Assembly: GCF_900115505.1 (NCBI RefSeq)
Contig: NZ_FOWQ01000005.1
Coordinates: forward strand, 248,001 to 312,000
Length of the DNA: 64,000 nt
Source: Geodermatophilus dictyosporus
GTDB taxonomy: Bacteria > Actinomycetota > Actinomycetes > Mycobacteriales > Geodermatophilaceae
Direction: 5' to 3'
Shown: positions 1 to 8,541 of the stretch, piece after piece
Position numbering within the stretch: the stretch's first letter is position 1
How the letters are laid out: each line of letters opens with the position of its first letter
Program-made: the position numbers and the translations under genes
The notes under the pieces: generated by a model
The model's input: only the letters and a program-made list of their open reading frames with translations
The model's database searches: none
Told to the model about the DNA's origin: nothing

Positions 1-1844
1 GTCGCCACGACCGGCTTGGCCGAGCCGACCGAGACCTCGCGCAGCGCCCGGCCGTACTCCTCGGGCGGCGTGCGCACCAGCGGCGGCAGGAACACCGCCA
101 CCACGGCGTCGACCCCGTCGTCGTCCACGGCCGACTGCAGCGCCGCGCGGAACTCCTCCGGGCTGCCGCCGGTGCCGATGTCGACCGGCGCCTCGTGCGC
201 CAGGGCGAGCCCCTGGTCGAGGACGGCGTCGGCGACCAGCACGCCCAGCGCCGTCGAGTTGCCGACGACGGCCACCCGGTCGCCGTCCGGCAGCGGCTGG
301 TGGGCCGCGAGCATGCCGACCTCGAACAGCTGCGCGACGGTGTCGACCCGGATGACGCCGGCCGAGGTGAAGAGGGCCGCCACCGACTGCTCGGGCACGG
401 CCACCGAGGTGCCGGCCAGGCCCGGCGCGAGGCCGCCGTGCCGGCCGCTCTTGACCGCCACCACCGGCTTGGTGCGGGCCACCGAGCGAGCCAGCCGGGC
501 GAACTTGCGCGGGTTGCCGAAGCTCTCCAGGTGCAGCAGCACGACCTCGGTGCCGGGGTCGGTGGCCCAGTACTGCAGCAGGTCGTTGCCGCTGACGTCG
601 GCGCGGTTGCCGGCCGAGACGAAGCTCGACAGGCCGATGTTGCGGCTGCGCGCCCGCTCCAGCAGCGCCACGCCCAGCGCACCGGACTGCGCGAAGAAGC
701 CGACCCGGCCCCGGCCCGGCACCTGCGGCGCGAGGCTGGCATCGAGCCGCACGGCCGGGTCGGTGTTGACGATGCCCAGGCAGTTGGGTCCGACCACGCG
801 CATGCCCGAGGCGCGGGCGGCGGCGACCAGCCGGCGCTCGGCGTCCCGGCCGGCCGGGCCGCTCTCGCCGAAGCCGCCCGAGATGACCACCAGGCCGCGC
901 ACCCGCTTGCGCCGGCAGCTCTCGACGACCCCGGCCACCTCGTCGGCCGGCACGGCGACGACGGCGAGGTCGACGTCGTCGGGGATGGCCTCGATGGAGG
1001 CGAAGGCCGGCACGCCGCGCACGTGCCGCACGTTCGGGTTGACCGGGTAGACCGGGCCGTCGAAGCCGTACTCGAGCAGGTTGCGCAGGACGGCGTTGCC
1101 GACCTTGCCCTCGTCGTTGCTGGCGCCGACCACCGCCACCGACGACGGGGTGAGCAGCCGCGCGATGGAGCGGGACTCGCTGCGCTGCTCGCGCTCGTGG
1201 CTGACCGCGAGCGAGTCGTCGGTGAGCGCGATCGGGAAGGTCAGGTGGACCACGCCGTCCTCGTAGGAGCGGCTGGCGTGGTACCCGGCGTCGAGGAAGA
1301 CCCGCACCATCCGCGCGTTCTGCGCCAGGACCTCGGCGACGAAGCGGGTGATGCCGCGCTCGCGGGCCGCGGCGGCGAGGTGCTCGAGCAGCACCGAGCC
1401 CAGCCCGCGGCCCTGGTGGGCGTCCTCGACGAGGAAGGCGATCTCGGCGTCGGTGGTCCCGGGCAGGCGGTCGTAGCGGCCGACGGCGATCAGCTGGTCG
1501 CCCAGCAGCACGACGAAGGCCACGCGGTCGGAGTGGTCGACGTGGGTGAACCGGTGCAGGTCGCGGTCCGACAGCCGCTTCATCGGCCCGAAGAACCGCA
1601 GGTAGCGGGTCTGGTCGGAGCTGCGCTCCATGAGACCGGTCAGCCCGTCGGCGTCCTCGGGGCAGATCGGGCGCAGGTGCACCGTGCCGCCGTCGGCGGC
1701 GATGATGTCGGCCTCCCAGTGCGCGGGCGGCCGCGGCGCCTCCTGCTCCCCCGGCGGGGTGGCGAGGTCCGCCGACGGCCCCCCTGCAGGGTCCCGCCGC
1801 GAGCTTGCGAGTGGTGGGGGGCAGGGGGGTCCTTGTTCAGTCAC
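1..1844 (-). CDS. PatA-type protein acetyltransferase: GNAT domain plus ADP-forming acyl-CoA synthetase-like domain (C-terminus outside window)
   Basis: Likely acetylates lysines of acetyl-CoA synthetase and other enzymes using acetyl-CoA. About 614 codons lie in the window; the 3' end is cut off. After a low-complexity start of about 40 residues comes a GNAT domain (VHLRPI, then acetyl-CoA loop QGRGLGS), then a CoA-binding Rossmann domain (SVAVVGAS) and the synthetase-like region (VVGPNCLG, FFAQSGALG). This GNAT-first order is the reverse of Salmonella Pat and matches the Streptomyces PatA type. The only usable start before the GNAT domain is GTG at 1844, which overlaps the acuC stop by 8 nt. 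The first residues (TEQGPPCPPPLASS) are encoded by a dispersed repeat. Writer and eraser of acetylation thus share an operon. Function is inferred from family; domain calls are read directly. Confidence 0.85.
   Translation of the reverse strand, partial: MTEQGPPCPPPLASSRRDPAGGPSADLATPPGEQEAPRPPAHWEADIIAADGGTVHLRPICPEDADGLTGLMERSSDQTRYLRFFGPMKRLSDRDLHRFTHVDHSDRVAFVVLLGDQLIAVGRYDRLPGTTDAEIAFLVEDAHQGRGLGSVLLEHLAAAARERGITRFVAEVLAQNARMVRVFLDAGYHASRSYEDGVVHLTFPIALTDDSLAVSHEREQRSESRSIARLLTPSSVAVVGASNDEGKVGNAVLRNLLEYGFDGPVYPVNPNVRHVRGVPAFASIEAIPDDVDLAVVAVPADEVAGVVESCRRKRVRGLVVISGGFGESGPAGRDAERRLVAAARASGMRVVGPNCLGIVNTDPAVRLDASLAPQVPGRGRVGFFAQSGALGVALLERARSRNIGLSSFVSAGNRADVSGNDLLQYWATDPGTEVVLLHLESFGNPRKFARLARSVARTKPVVAVKSGRHGGLAPGLAGTSVAVPEQSVAALFTSAGVIRVDTVAQLFEVGMLAAHQPLPDGDRVAVVGNSTALGVLVADAVLDQGLALAHEAPVDIGTGGSPEEFRAALQSAVDDDGVDAVVAVFLPPLVRTPPEEYGRALREVSVGSAKPVVA
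1777..1834. repeat. Dispersed palindromic repeat, copy 1, inside a coding start
   Basis: Outer arms GGCCCCCCTGC and GCAGGGGGGTCC flank an inner CGCGAGCTTGCG segment. The same unit recurs at 3921, 13379, 14380-14478 and 54460-54563. Here it lies directly after the GTG start of the acetyltransferase and is read through as codons 4-23, giving a Pro/Arg-rich leader. Other copies mostly sit after stop codons, so this is an unusual placement. Confidence 0.8.
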
Positions 1845-3018
1845 GGGGGTCGTCCGGGTCGAGGCCGAAGTAGGGGAAGGACGCCCGGCGGGTGCGGGCG
1901 ATCGCGCGGTCGACCCGCGACTCGGTGAACGGGTCCCACGCCGAGAAGCCGGTGTAGCCGCCCTCGGTCATGTGCGTGGGCGGCCGGACGCGCAGCCCCC
2001 GGGCGACGACGTCGTCGCGCCAGGACTGCGGGATCTCGGTCACCGGGTCCAGCCGCTCCCCCGACGCCTCGGCGATCAGGTGCGTCCAGGCCCTCGGCAC
2101 GCAGCGCACCAGCCCGTAGCCGCCGCCGCCCAGGGCGAGCCACCGGCCCTCGCACAGCTCGTGGGCGAGCTCGTGCACCGCCGCGTAGCCGGCGCGCTGG
2201 CCGTCGATGGTCAGGGCGAGGTCGGCCAGCGGGTCCTCGTGGTGGGCGTCGCAGCCGCACTGGGTGACCAGGATCTGCGGGCGGAAGGCCCGCAGCACGC
2301 TGGGGACGACGGCGTGGAAGGCGCGCAGCCAGCCGGAGTCGTCGGTGCCGTTGGGCAGCGCCAGGTTGACCGCGCTGCCCAGCGCCTTGTCCGGGTCGCC
2401 GGTCTCCTCGGGGAAGCCGGTGCCCGGGAACAGCGTCAGCGGCGTCTGGTGGACGCTCACGGTGAGCACCCGCGGGTCGTCGTAGAAGGCGGTCTGCACC
2501 CCGTCGCCGTGGTGGACGTCGAGGTCGACGTAGGCGATCCGCTCCCAGCCCTGGCGCAGCAGCCAGGCGATGGCGATCGAGGCGTCGTTGAAGACGCAGA
2601 ACCCCGACGCCCGGTCCTTCATCGCGTGGTGCAGGCCGCCGGAGATGTTGACCGCGTGCTGCGCCCGGCCGCGGTGCAGCAGGTCGGCGGCCAGCACGCT
2701 GCCGCCGGTGATCAGCGCGGCGGCGTCGTACATGCCCTCGAAGACGGGGTTGTCCGGGGTGTGCAGCCCGTGCCCGACCCCGGGGTCGGTGGGCGCCCGC
2801 CGGACGGCCTCGAGGTACTCGGGGTCGTGGCAGAGGGTGAGCAGGTCCGGCCCGGCCGGGGTCGGTGCGACGACCTCCAGCCGGTCGCTCGCCAGCACGC
2901 CGAGGCCCTCGGCCAGCCGCATCGTCAGGTCCAGCCGCACGGGGTGCAGCGGGTGGTCGCCGCCCATCGTGTAGCCGAGCAGCGCGTCGTCCCACACGAC
3001 GGCCACCGCGTCGCTCAC
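1837..3018 (-). CDS. acuC: AcuC-type zinc-dependent lysine deacetylase
   Basis: Class I HDAC-like enzyme of 393 aa, expected to remove acetyl groups from lysines, classically reactivating acetyl-CoA synthetase. The deacetylase fold markers are all present: tandem histidines in SGGLHHAM, zinc ligands in YVDLDVHHGDG, a further acidic ligand in CGCDAHHEDP and the active-site glycine loop LALGGGGYG. Start is GTG 3018, preceded by a strong AGGAGG six bases upstream. It is the first gene of an operon with the PatA-type acetyltransferase, whose start overlaps its stop. The divergent neighbour is ideR. Length fits the family (about 370-400 aa). The pairing of eraser and writer supports a role in acetate/propionate CoA-ligase control. 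Confidence 0.93.
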   Translation of the reverse strand: MSDAVAVVWDDALLGYTMGGDHPLHPVRLDLTMRLAEGLGVLASDRLEVVAPTPAGPDLLTLCHDPEYLEAVRRAPTDPGVGHGLHTPDNPVFEGMYDAAALITGGSVLAADLLHRGRAQHAVNISGGLHHAMKDRASGFCVFNDASIAIAWLLRQGWERIAYVDLDVHHGDGVQTAFYDDPRVLTVSVHQTPLTLFPGTGFPEETGDPDKALGSAVNLALPNGTDDSGWLRAFHAVVPSVLRAFRPQILVTQCGCDAHHEDPLADLALTIDGQRAGYAAVHELAHELCEGRWLALGGGGYGLVRCVPRAWTHLIAEASGERLDPVTEIPQSWRDDVVARGLRVRPPTHMTEGGYTGFSAWDPFTESRVDRAIARTRRASFPYFGLDPDDPRD

Positions 3019-3208
3019 GGGCTCCTCCTGTCGCCGCGCCCGCCGGCCGGGCCTCCTCGCCCGGCCGGCCGGGGACGCCGGTACGGCCGTTCCCCTGCGG
3101 CGGGACGCTACCGCCGCGACCCCGGTGGTGCCCTGCGTCCGGCTCCCGGCGTGACCCGGGCGGCACGACGACGGGCCGTAGGATCGGGCACGACACGGAG
3201 GAGTGCCA
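3019..3208. promoter_or_regulatory. Divergent promoter region between acuC and ideR
   Basis: This 190-bp gap separates two outward-facing genes. A TAGGAT hexamer at 3179-3184 is a plausible -10 box for ideR, placing transcription start near 3191. The Shine-Dalgarno GGAGGA at 3197-3202 then serves GTG 3209. On the other strand AGGAGG serves acuC. No iron box resembling TTAGGTTAGGCTAACCTAA is visible, so IdeR autoregulation is not supported here. Confidence 0.45.
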
Positions 3209-3916
3209 GTGAACGACCTCATCGACACCACCGAGATGTACCTCCGCACGATCTTCGAGCTGGAGGAAGAGGGCATCGTGCCGCTGCGGGCGCGGATCGC
3301 CGAGCGGCTGCACCAGAGCGGCCCGACGGTCAGCCAGACCGTCGCCCGCATGGAGCGCGACGGGCTGCTGACCGTGGAGGGCGACCGGCACCTGCAGCTG
3401 TCCGACCAGGGCCGCCACCTGGCCACCGCGGTCATGCGCAAGCACCGGCTGGCCGAGTGCCTGCTCGTCGACGTCATCGGCCTGGACTACGCCGACGTCC
3501 ACGAGGAGGCCTGCCGCTGGGAGCACGTGATGAGCGAGGCGGTCGAGCGCAAGCTGCTGACCCTCCTGGGCAACCCGACGGTCTCGCCGTTCGGCAACCC
3601 GATCCCGGGCCTGGACGCCCTGGGCGGGGAGACCTCCGCGGTGCTCGACCCGCTCACCCTGCTGTCCACCTCGGCCACCGCCGAGGGCCGCCGGGTGGTG
3701 ATCCGGCGGATCAGCGAGCAGCTGCAGGAGGACGCCGACCTGCTCCGGGCGCTGGCCGACCGCGGACTGCGCCCGGGCGCGACGGTGGTGGCGACGTCGA
3801 GCAACGGGACCATCAGCCTCGACGGCCAGGCGCTGCCGCACGGCGTCGCGCAACACGTCTTCGTCGCCGTCCTGGACGAGGAGCTCACCCCGGCCGAGGT
3901 CGCCGCCCAGCTCTGA
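3209..3916 (+). CDS. ideR: IdeR/DtxR-family iron-dependent transcriptional repressor
   Basis: Iron-sensing repressor of 235 aa with the N-terminal winged helix ([17 protein letters not shown]), a dimerisation/metal domain and a C-terminal SH3-like domain. Starting at GTG 3209 puts the metal ligands exactly at the positions known for mycobacterial IdeR: Met10, His79, Glu83, His98, Cys102, Glu105 and His106. An upstream GTG at 3203 is possible but has worse spacing from the GGAGGA at 3197. IdeR-type proteins repress siderophore and uptake genes and activate iron storage when Fe(II) is bound. It is monocistronic here, followed by a dispersed repeat. Confidence 0.95.
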   Translation: MNDLIDTTEMYLRTIFELEEEGIVPLRARIAERLHQSGPTVSQTVARMERDGLLTVEGDRHLQLSDQGRHLATAVMRKHRLAECLLVDVIGLDYADVHEEACRWEHVMSEAVERKLLTLLGNPTVSPFGNPIPGLDALGGETSAVLDPLTLLSTSATAEGRRVVIRRISEQLQEDADLLRALADRGLRPGATVVATSSNGTISLDGQALPHGVAQHVFVAVLDEELTPAEVAAQL

Positions 3917-3920
3917 GCGA

Positions 3921-3975
3921 GGCCCCCTCGCCCCCCGTCGCTCGCGAGCTCGCGGCGGGACCCGGGTGAGGGGCC
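3921..3975. repeat. Dispersed palindromic repeat, copy 2
   Basis: GGCCCCCTCG opens and GAGGGGCC closes a unit with inner CTCGCGAGCTCGCGG. It starts 4 bp after the ideR stop and lies before the promoter of the S9 peptidase. Its position and potential to fold fit a terminator role; no T-run follows. Confidence 0.7.
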
Positions 3976-4073
3976 ACCTCCCGGCGCCCGGGATCCGCTC
4001 CGGCGGTCCCGGGCGCCGCGGTGTCTACGGTGGTCCGCACCGATCGTGCGCCACCCACTCGCGAGGAGACCCG

Positions 4074-6161
4074 GTGAGCCAGCCCGACGCCCCGACCGGC
4101 CCACCGGCCACCCCCGCCGACGACCCGGGACACCCCTTCGCCCGGCTGGCCGACTTCGTCGCCGTGCCGCGCGTCGCCGGGCTGGCGCTCTCCCCCGACG
4201 GTCGCCGGCTGGCCATCGCGGTGCAGACCCTCGACGCCGAGCGCAAGAAGTGGCTGCCGGCGCTGTGGGAGGTCGACCCGGAGGGGCAGCACCCGGCGCG
4301 GCGGCTGACCCGCAGCGCGCCCGGCGAGTCCGCGCCGGTGTTCGCCGCCGACGGCAGCCTGCTGTTCCTCTCCGCCCGGCCCGACCCGGCGGCCACCGGC
4401 GGCGCCGAGCCGGAGTCGGCCCTGTGGGCCCTGCCGGCCGGCGGTGGGGAGTCCCGCCCGGTGGTCACCCGGCCCGGCGGCGTGGGCGGCTTCGCGGTGG
4501 CCGCCGACACCGGCGAGGTCGTCGTCGTGGCCGCGGCGATGCCGGGTGCCGCCGACGCCGCCGAGGACGAGCGGCGCCGCACCGCCCGCAAGGACGCCGG
4601 GGTGTCGGCGATCCTGCACGAGGCCTACCCGGTGCGGTACTGGGACAGCGACCTCGGCCCGGCCGTCCCGCACGTCTTCTGGGCCGGCGCGCTGCCCGCG
4701 GAGGGGACCGCCGGGCAGCCGCCCGAGCCGGTGGAGCTGCGCGACCTCACGCCCGACGCCGGCCCCCCCACCGGCGCCGGGGAGTCGGTCACCGTCTCCC
4801 CCGACGGCCGGCTGGTGCTGCGGGTGGACTCCGTCCCCGACGGCCCGGCCGGGCGCCGCGACCGGCTGGTGCTGGTCGAGACCGGCTCCGGGGACAGCCG
4901 GGTGCTGGCCGACGACCCGCTGGCCGACGTCCACTCCGCCCGCTTCTCCCCCGACGGCGCCGCGGTGGTCTGCGTCCGGGAGACGCTGACCACCTACGCC
5001 GAGCCGCCGGACTACACGCTGCTGGTCGTCGACGTCGCCACCGGGCAGGCCCGCGACCTCACGCCCGGCTTCGACCGCTGGCCGAGCGCGCCGCAGTTCA
5101 GCGCGGAGGGCGACGCCGTCTACTTCCTGGCCGACGACGACGGCCGGCACGCCCTCTTCCGGGTGGAGCTCTCCGGGTCCGACCCGGTGCGGCTGACCAC
5201 CGACGGCGCCTACAGCGACCTGCAGGTGGCCCGCGACGGCAGTGCGCTCTACGCGCTGCGCTCGGCGTACGACGAGCCGCCCGCCCCGGTGCGGCTGGAC
5301 CCGCGGGCCACCGGTCAGCACCCCGCCGCGCTGCCCAACCCGGGCACCCTCCCCCGCCTGCCGGGCACGCTGACCGAGGTGCAGGCCACCGCCGCCGACG
5401 GTGCCCGCGTGCAGTCGTGGCTGGTGCTGCCCGAGGGTGCGAGCGCGGCGGACCCGGCGCCGCTGGTGCTGTGGATCCACGGCGGTCCGCTGATGAGCTG
5501 GAACTCGTGGTCGTGGCGCTGGTGCCCGTGGGTGCTGGCCGCCCGCGGCTACGCCGTCCTGCTGCCCAACCCGGCGCTGTCGCAGGGCTTCGGGCAGGAC
5601 TTCGTGCGCCGCGGCTGGGGCGAGTGGGGCGGCGCCCCCTACACCGACCTCATGGCCGCCGTCGACGCCGCGCTCGAGCGGCCCGACCTCGACGCGGAGC
5701 GGACCGCGGCGATGGGCGGCTCCTTCGGCGGGTACATGGCCAACTGGGTGGCCACCCAGACCGGCCGGTTCCGGGCGATCGTCACGCACGCCAGCCTCTG
5801 GGACCTCGACTCGTTCGTGGGCACCACCGACGCGGCCTACTACTGGGAGAAGGAGTGGGGCGACCCGCTCGTCGAGCCGAAGCGCTACGAGCAGAACTCC
5901 CCGCACCGGTTCGCCGACGCCATCCGGACGCCGGTGCTGGTCATCCACGGCGACAAGGACTACCGCGTGCCCATCGGCGAGGGCCTGCGGCTCTGGTACG
6001 ACCTGCAGAAGCGCGGCGTCCCCTCGAAGTTCCTCTACTTCCCCGACGAGAACCACTGGGTGCTCACCCCCGGCAACGCCGCGGTCTGGTACGAGACGGT
6101 GCTCGCCTTCCTGGCCGAGCACGTCCTCGGGCAGGACTGGCAGCGGCCCGACCTGGTCTGA
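4074..6161 (+). CDS. S9-family (prolyl oligopeptidase-type) serine peptidase
   Basis: A 695-aa peptidase with an N-terminal seven-bladed propeller-like region (repeats such as LALSPDGRRLA, FSPDGAAV, FSAEGDAV) and a C-terminal alpha/beta hydrolase domain. The catalytic Ser is in GGSFGG (S550), the Asp in HGDKDYRVP (about D629) and the His in ENHW (H661). Such enzymes cleave short peptides in the cytoplasm; dipeptidyl or acylaminoacyl specificity cannot be told from sequence alone. GTG 4074 is preceded by GAGGAG and a TACGGT -10-like box at 4026, which argues against longer N-terminal extensions. No signal peptide is visible. It is monocistronic and convergent with the DUF4192 gene. Confidence 0.9.
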   Translation: MSQPDAPTGPPATPADDPGHPFARLADFVAVPRVAGLALSPDGRRLAIAVQTLDAERKKWLPALWEVDPEGQHPARRLTRSAPGESAPVFAADGSLLFLSARPDPAATGGAEPESALWALPAGGGESRPVVTRPGGVGGFAVAADTGEVVVVAAAMPGAADAAEDERRRTARKDAGVSAILHEAYPVRYWDSDLGPAVPHVFWAGALPAEGTAGQPPEPVELRDLTPDAGPPTGAGESVTVSPDGRLVLRVDSVPDGPAGRRDRLVLVETGSGDSRVLADDPLADVHSARFSPDGAAVVCVRETLTTYAEPPDYTLLVVDVATGQARDLTPGFDRWPSAPQFSAEGDAVYFLADDDGRHALFRVELSGSDPVRLTTDGAYSDLQVARDGSALYALRSAYDEPPAPVRLDPRATGQHPAALPNPGTLPRLPGTLTEVQATAADGARVQSWLVLPEGASAADPAPLVLWIHGGPLMSWNSWSWRWCPWVLAARGYAVLLPNPALSQGFGQDFVRRGWGEWGGAPYTDLMAAVDAALERPDLDAERTAAMGGSFGGYMANWVATQTGRFRAIVTHASLWDLDSFVGTTDAAYYWEKEWGDPLVEPKRYEQNSPHRFADAIRTPVLVIHGDKDYRVPIGEGLRLWYDLQKRGVPSKFLYFPDENHWVLTPGNAAVWYETVLAFLAEHVLGQDWQRPDLV

Positions 6162-6165
6162 CGGA

Positions 6166-6192
6166 GGACCCTCCTGCCCCTGCAGGAGGGCC
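6166..6192. terminator. Bidirectional hairpin between convergent genes
   Basis: CCCTCCTGC (6169-6177) pairs perfectly with GCAGGAGGG (6182-6190) across a 4-base loop. It sits between the stops of the S9 peptidase and the DUF4192 gene. The outer GGACC and GGGCC bases resemble the ends of the dispersed repeats, so it may be a shortened relative. Confidence 0.6.
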
Positions 6193-6203
6193 GTTCCAGC
6201 GCC

Positions 6204-7289
6204 TCACCGGGTGGACCCCAGGGAGTCGCTGATCAGCGCGCGCAGCTGCGCGGGGGGCAGGCAGGCGGCCAGCCCGTCGGCGAGCAGCCGGGGCAGCACG
6301 GCGCCGGGGTCGGCGGCCAGCGCGCGGTCGAGGGCGACGTTGGCCGTGGCGCCGTCGCCGCGCAGCCACGCGCTGATCGCCAGCAGGGTGGCCGGCACGC
6401 CGTCGAGCGGGACGGGGGCGCGGCGGGTGCACTCGGTCCACAGCACCTCGGCGGCCGCGGCGTCCTCGCCCAGTGCGGTGGCCAGCGCGCGGTCGCGCAC
6501 CTCGGTCAGGGTGAGCGCCCACAGCACCCGCGCCACCTGGGTGTCCGGCAGCCGGGTCCCGGCCGTGTCCGGGCCCGGCCGGCAGGCGGCCACGGCGCCG
6601 GCGACCGCGGCGTCGCACTCACCGGCGAGCACCGACCGCCCGGCCGTCCGCAGCCGGGCGGCGTGCTCGCGCCCGGCCCACAGGCACACGTCGGCCATCG
6701 CCGCGGCCCCGGCACCCCCCGCGGGCGGGGCGATGCGGGCGGCCAGCGCGTCGCGGTCGGCGGCGAGCACCGCGCCGCCGGCCACCGCCGCGGCGGCCAG
6801 CGGGCTGGCGCCCCCGGGCAGCGGGGTGCCGGCCCCGGGCTCGCAGCACGGGTACGGGCAGTCGTAGTCCCACCAGCGGCCGGCGCGCACGAGCAGCGCC
6901 TCGCGGACGGGCACGTCGACCGCGTCGAGGGCGAGCACCAGCTCGTGCACGAGGTCGCGGTGCGGCAGGTCGGCGTCCGGGCCGGGGCCGACGGGGCCGT
7001 GCAGCAGCGGCGTCCAGGGGCGGTCGGGCGCCTCGGACACGACCGCCAGCAGCACCGCGGCCGGGTCGTCGGTGACGAGCCTGGCGGCGAGCGTGCGGGC
7101 CAGGGCGGCGGCGTCGGCGGGGCGGGGGAGGTCGGCGCGCACGGTCAGGCCGACCCGGCTGCCGCCGGGTCCGCGCAGGCCCACCAGGACCACCGACTCG
7201 GTGGGCCGGAAGCCGAGCAGGTGGGGCAGGGCGGCGGCGACCTCGCCGGTGTCGCCGAGCCGGATGAGGGGCAGCGGGGGTTCGTCCAC
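6204..7289 (-). CDS. DUF4192 domain-containing protein
   Basis: A 361-aa protein whose N-terminus (LGDTGEVAAALPHLLGFRPTESVVLVGL) is the hallmark of DUF4192, a family common in actinobacteria with no known function. It then has a CPYPCC cysteine cluster within the motif WWDYDCPYPCCEP and an Ala-rich helical C-terminal half. GTG 7289 gives the start just before the conserved part. It is transcribed alone. No membrane segment or signal peptide is seen, so it is probably cytoplasmic. The cysteines may bind metal, but that is a guess. Confidence 0.85.
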   Translation of the reverse strand: MDEPPLPLIRLGDTGEVAAALPHLLGFRPTESVVLVGLRGPGGSRVGLTVRADLPRPADAAALARTLAARLVTDDPAAVLLAVVSEAPDRPWTPLLHGPVGPGPDADLPHRDLVHELVLALDAVDVPVREALLVRAGRWWDYDCPYPCCEPGAGTPLPGGASPLAAAAVAGGAVLAADRDALAARIAPPAGGAGAAAMADVCLWAGREHAARLRTAGRSVLAGECDAAVAGAVAACRPGPDTAGTRLPDTQVARVLWALTLTEVRDRALATALGEDAAAAEVLWTECTRRAPVPLDGVPATLLAISAWLRGDGATANVALDRALAADPGAVLPRLLADGLAACLPPAQLRALISDSLGSTR

Positions 7290-7405
7290 GCGGCCGACCC
7301 TGGAGCCGTCCGAGGCCCGCCGGAGCCGGCCGGCCGGGTCTGTGGACCGACCGCCGGGTGTGGACGGCCGACCCCCGGGACGTCGGTACCGGGAGGGGCC
7401 CTCCG

Positions 7406-8179
7406 TCAGTCGAGGTTCTCCGCCTGCGTCTCGTGGGCCTGCTGCAGCAGGGAGGTGAAGGCGGTGGGGTCCACGGCGCCGCCCTGGGTGTCGGTGCTCA
7501 GCAGGACCAGGGCGCGCTCGCCGTCCCGCACCACGCCGACCAGCGCCGGGACGACGAGCACCGCCTCCCCCGCCCCCGCGGTGGTGGTGGTGAAGGCGAT
7601 GCCGCCGGAGCCGTCGCCCAGGTCGGGGACCTCGAGCGGGCCGTAGTCGATGTCCACGGTGCCGACCTCGGGCGAGGTGACCCGCACCGACTCGCAGCCC
7701 GCCGGCGGTGCGCCGAGGCCGGCGAGCGCCTCCTCCGCCGGACCGCCGGAGACCAGCGCCTGCACGGTGGTCGTCGTCCCGACCACGGCGACCTGCGCGG
7801 CGACGTCCTCGTACTCGTCGAAGGACGGCTGGCTCTGCTGCACGAGGGTGGCGCACTCGGGCGGGTCCACCTGCAGGCCGGCGGCCGAGCCGCCGGCCAG
7901 CGCCGCGCCCTGGGCGAGCTGCTCCTCGGTCACCGGCGTCACCCGGGCGTCGGGGCCGAAGGCCTCGGCCGGCAGCAGCCCGGGCGCGAGCTCCGAACCG
8001 CCGGCCCCCGAGGAGGGCAACGCGGTGGAGGACGCGGAGGAGGACGCGGACGGGGAGGCCGACGACTGCCCCGACGCCGCCTGGCCGCCCTCGTCGCCGG
8101 TGCAGCCGGTGAGCAGCGCGGCGGCCACCAGCCCCGGAGCCGCGAGCCGGCCCGCGCGGTGGGTGCGGCGGGGACTCAC
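7406..8179 (-). CDS. Secreted lipoprotein of unknown function
   Basis: A 257-aa protein with a lipoprotein signal peptide: basic start, hydrophobic run and lipobox LLTGC at about residues 22-26, followed by a Ser/Ala-rich linker. The mature domain has the look of the sensor-type or LpqN-like small lipoproteins of actinobacteria, with a conserved-looking Cys pair (PPECAT and AGCESV). GTG 8179 overlaps the stop of the upstream Dabb gene by 4 nt, so the two are translationally coupled. Function is not recognised. Confidence 0.75.
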   Translation of the reverse strand: MSPRRTHRAGRLAAPGLVAAALLTGCTGDEGGQAASGQSSASPSASSSASSTALPSSGAGGSELAPGLLPAEAFGPDARVTPVTEEQLAQGAALAGGSAAGLQVDPPECATLVQQSQPSFDEYEDVAAQVAVVGTTTTVQALVSGGPAEEALAGLGAPPAGCESVRVTSPEVGTVDIDYGPLEVPDLGDGSGGIAFTTTTAGAGEAVLVVPALVGVVRDGERALVLLSTDTQGGAVDPTAFTSLLQQAHETQAENLD

Positions 8180-8469
8180 GGCTCGTACTGGACGGCGCTG
8201 CGGGCGGCCAGGATCGGGCGGACGTGCTCGGCGATGACGGCCTGGTGCGTCGGGTCGGTGGCGTAGGCGCGGAAGGTCTCCGCGTCGGGGAAGTCGGCGA
8301 CCAGGATGGTGTGCGCGTTGCCCTCGACCAGCCCGGCGTCGGAGGCCACGGTGAAGGCCAGCGAGCCGGGCACCTGCTCGGGCAGGCGGCGCAGCGCGGC
8401 CACCGTCTCGGCCCGGCGGGCCTCGTCGGCGGTGTCGGACCAGGTGAAGTGGACGACGTGTCGGATCAC
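8176..8469 (-). CDS. Dabb (stress-responsive alpha/beta barrel) family protein
   Basis: A 97-aa single-domain protein beginning MIRHVVHFTW, typical of the dimeric ferredoxin-like Dabb family, and ending with the usual DPxHQAV...HVRP motif. Family members include enzymes and stress proteins, so the reaction is unknown. The start GTG 8469 fits the conserved N-terminus. It is the first gene of a two-gene unit with the lipoprotein and diverges from the GT4 gene 72 bp away. Confidence 0.85.
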   Translation of the reverse strand: MIRHVVHFTWSDTADEARRAETVAALRRLPEQVPGSLAFTVASDAGLVEGNAHTILVADFPDAETFRAYATDPTHQAVIAEHVRPILAARSAVQYEP

Positions 8470-8541
8470 GCCCCCACCCTGGCAGGCACCGCCGGAGGCG
8501 GGCGAGCGGGCGGACGGTCCGGGGTCGTTAGAGTCCGGCGC

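Noticed and set aside
195-1928. Long open frame on the plus strand opposite the acetyltransferase
   Set aside because: Low-complexity His/Arg/Gly-rich translation with no domain; a shadow of high-GC coding on the other strand.
3019-3208. Iron box for IdeR autoregulation
   Set aside because: No sequence close to the known 19-bp palindrome is present.
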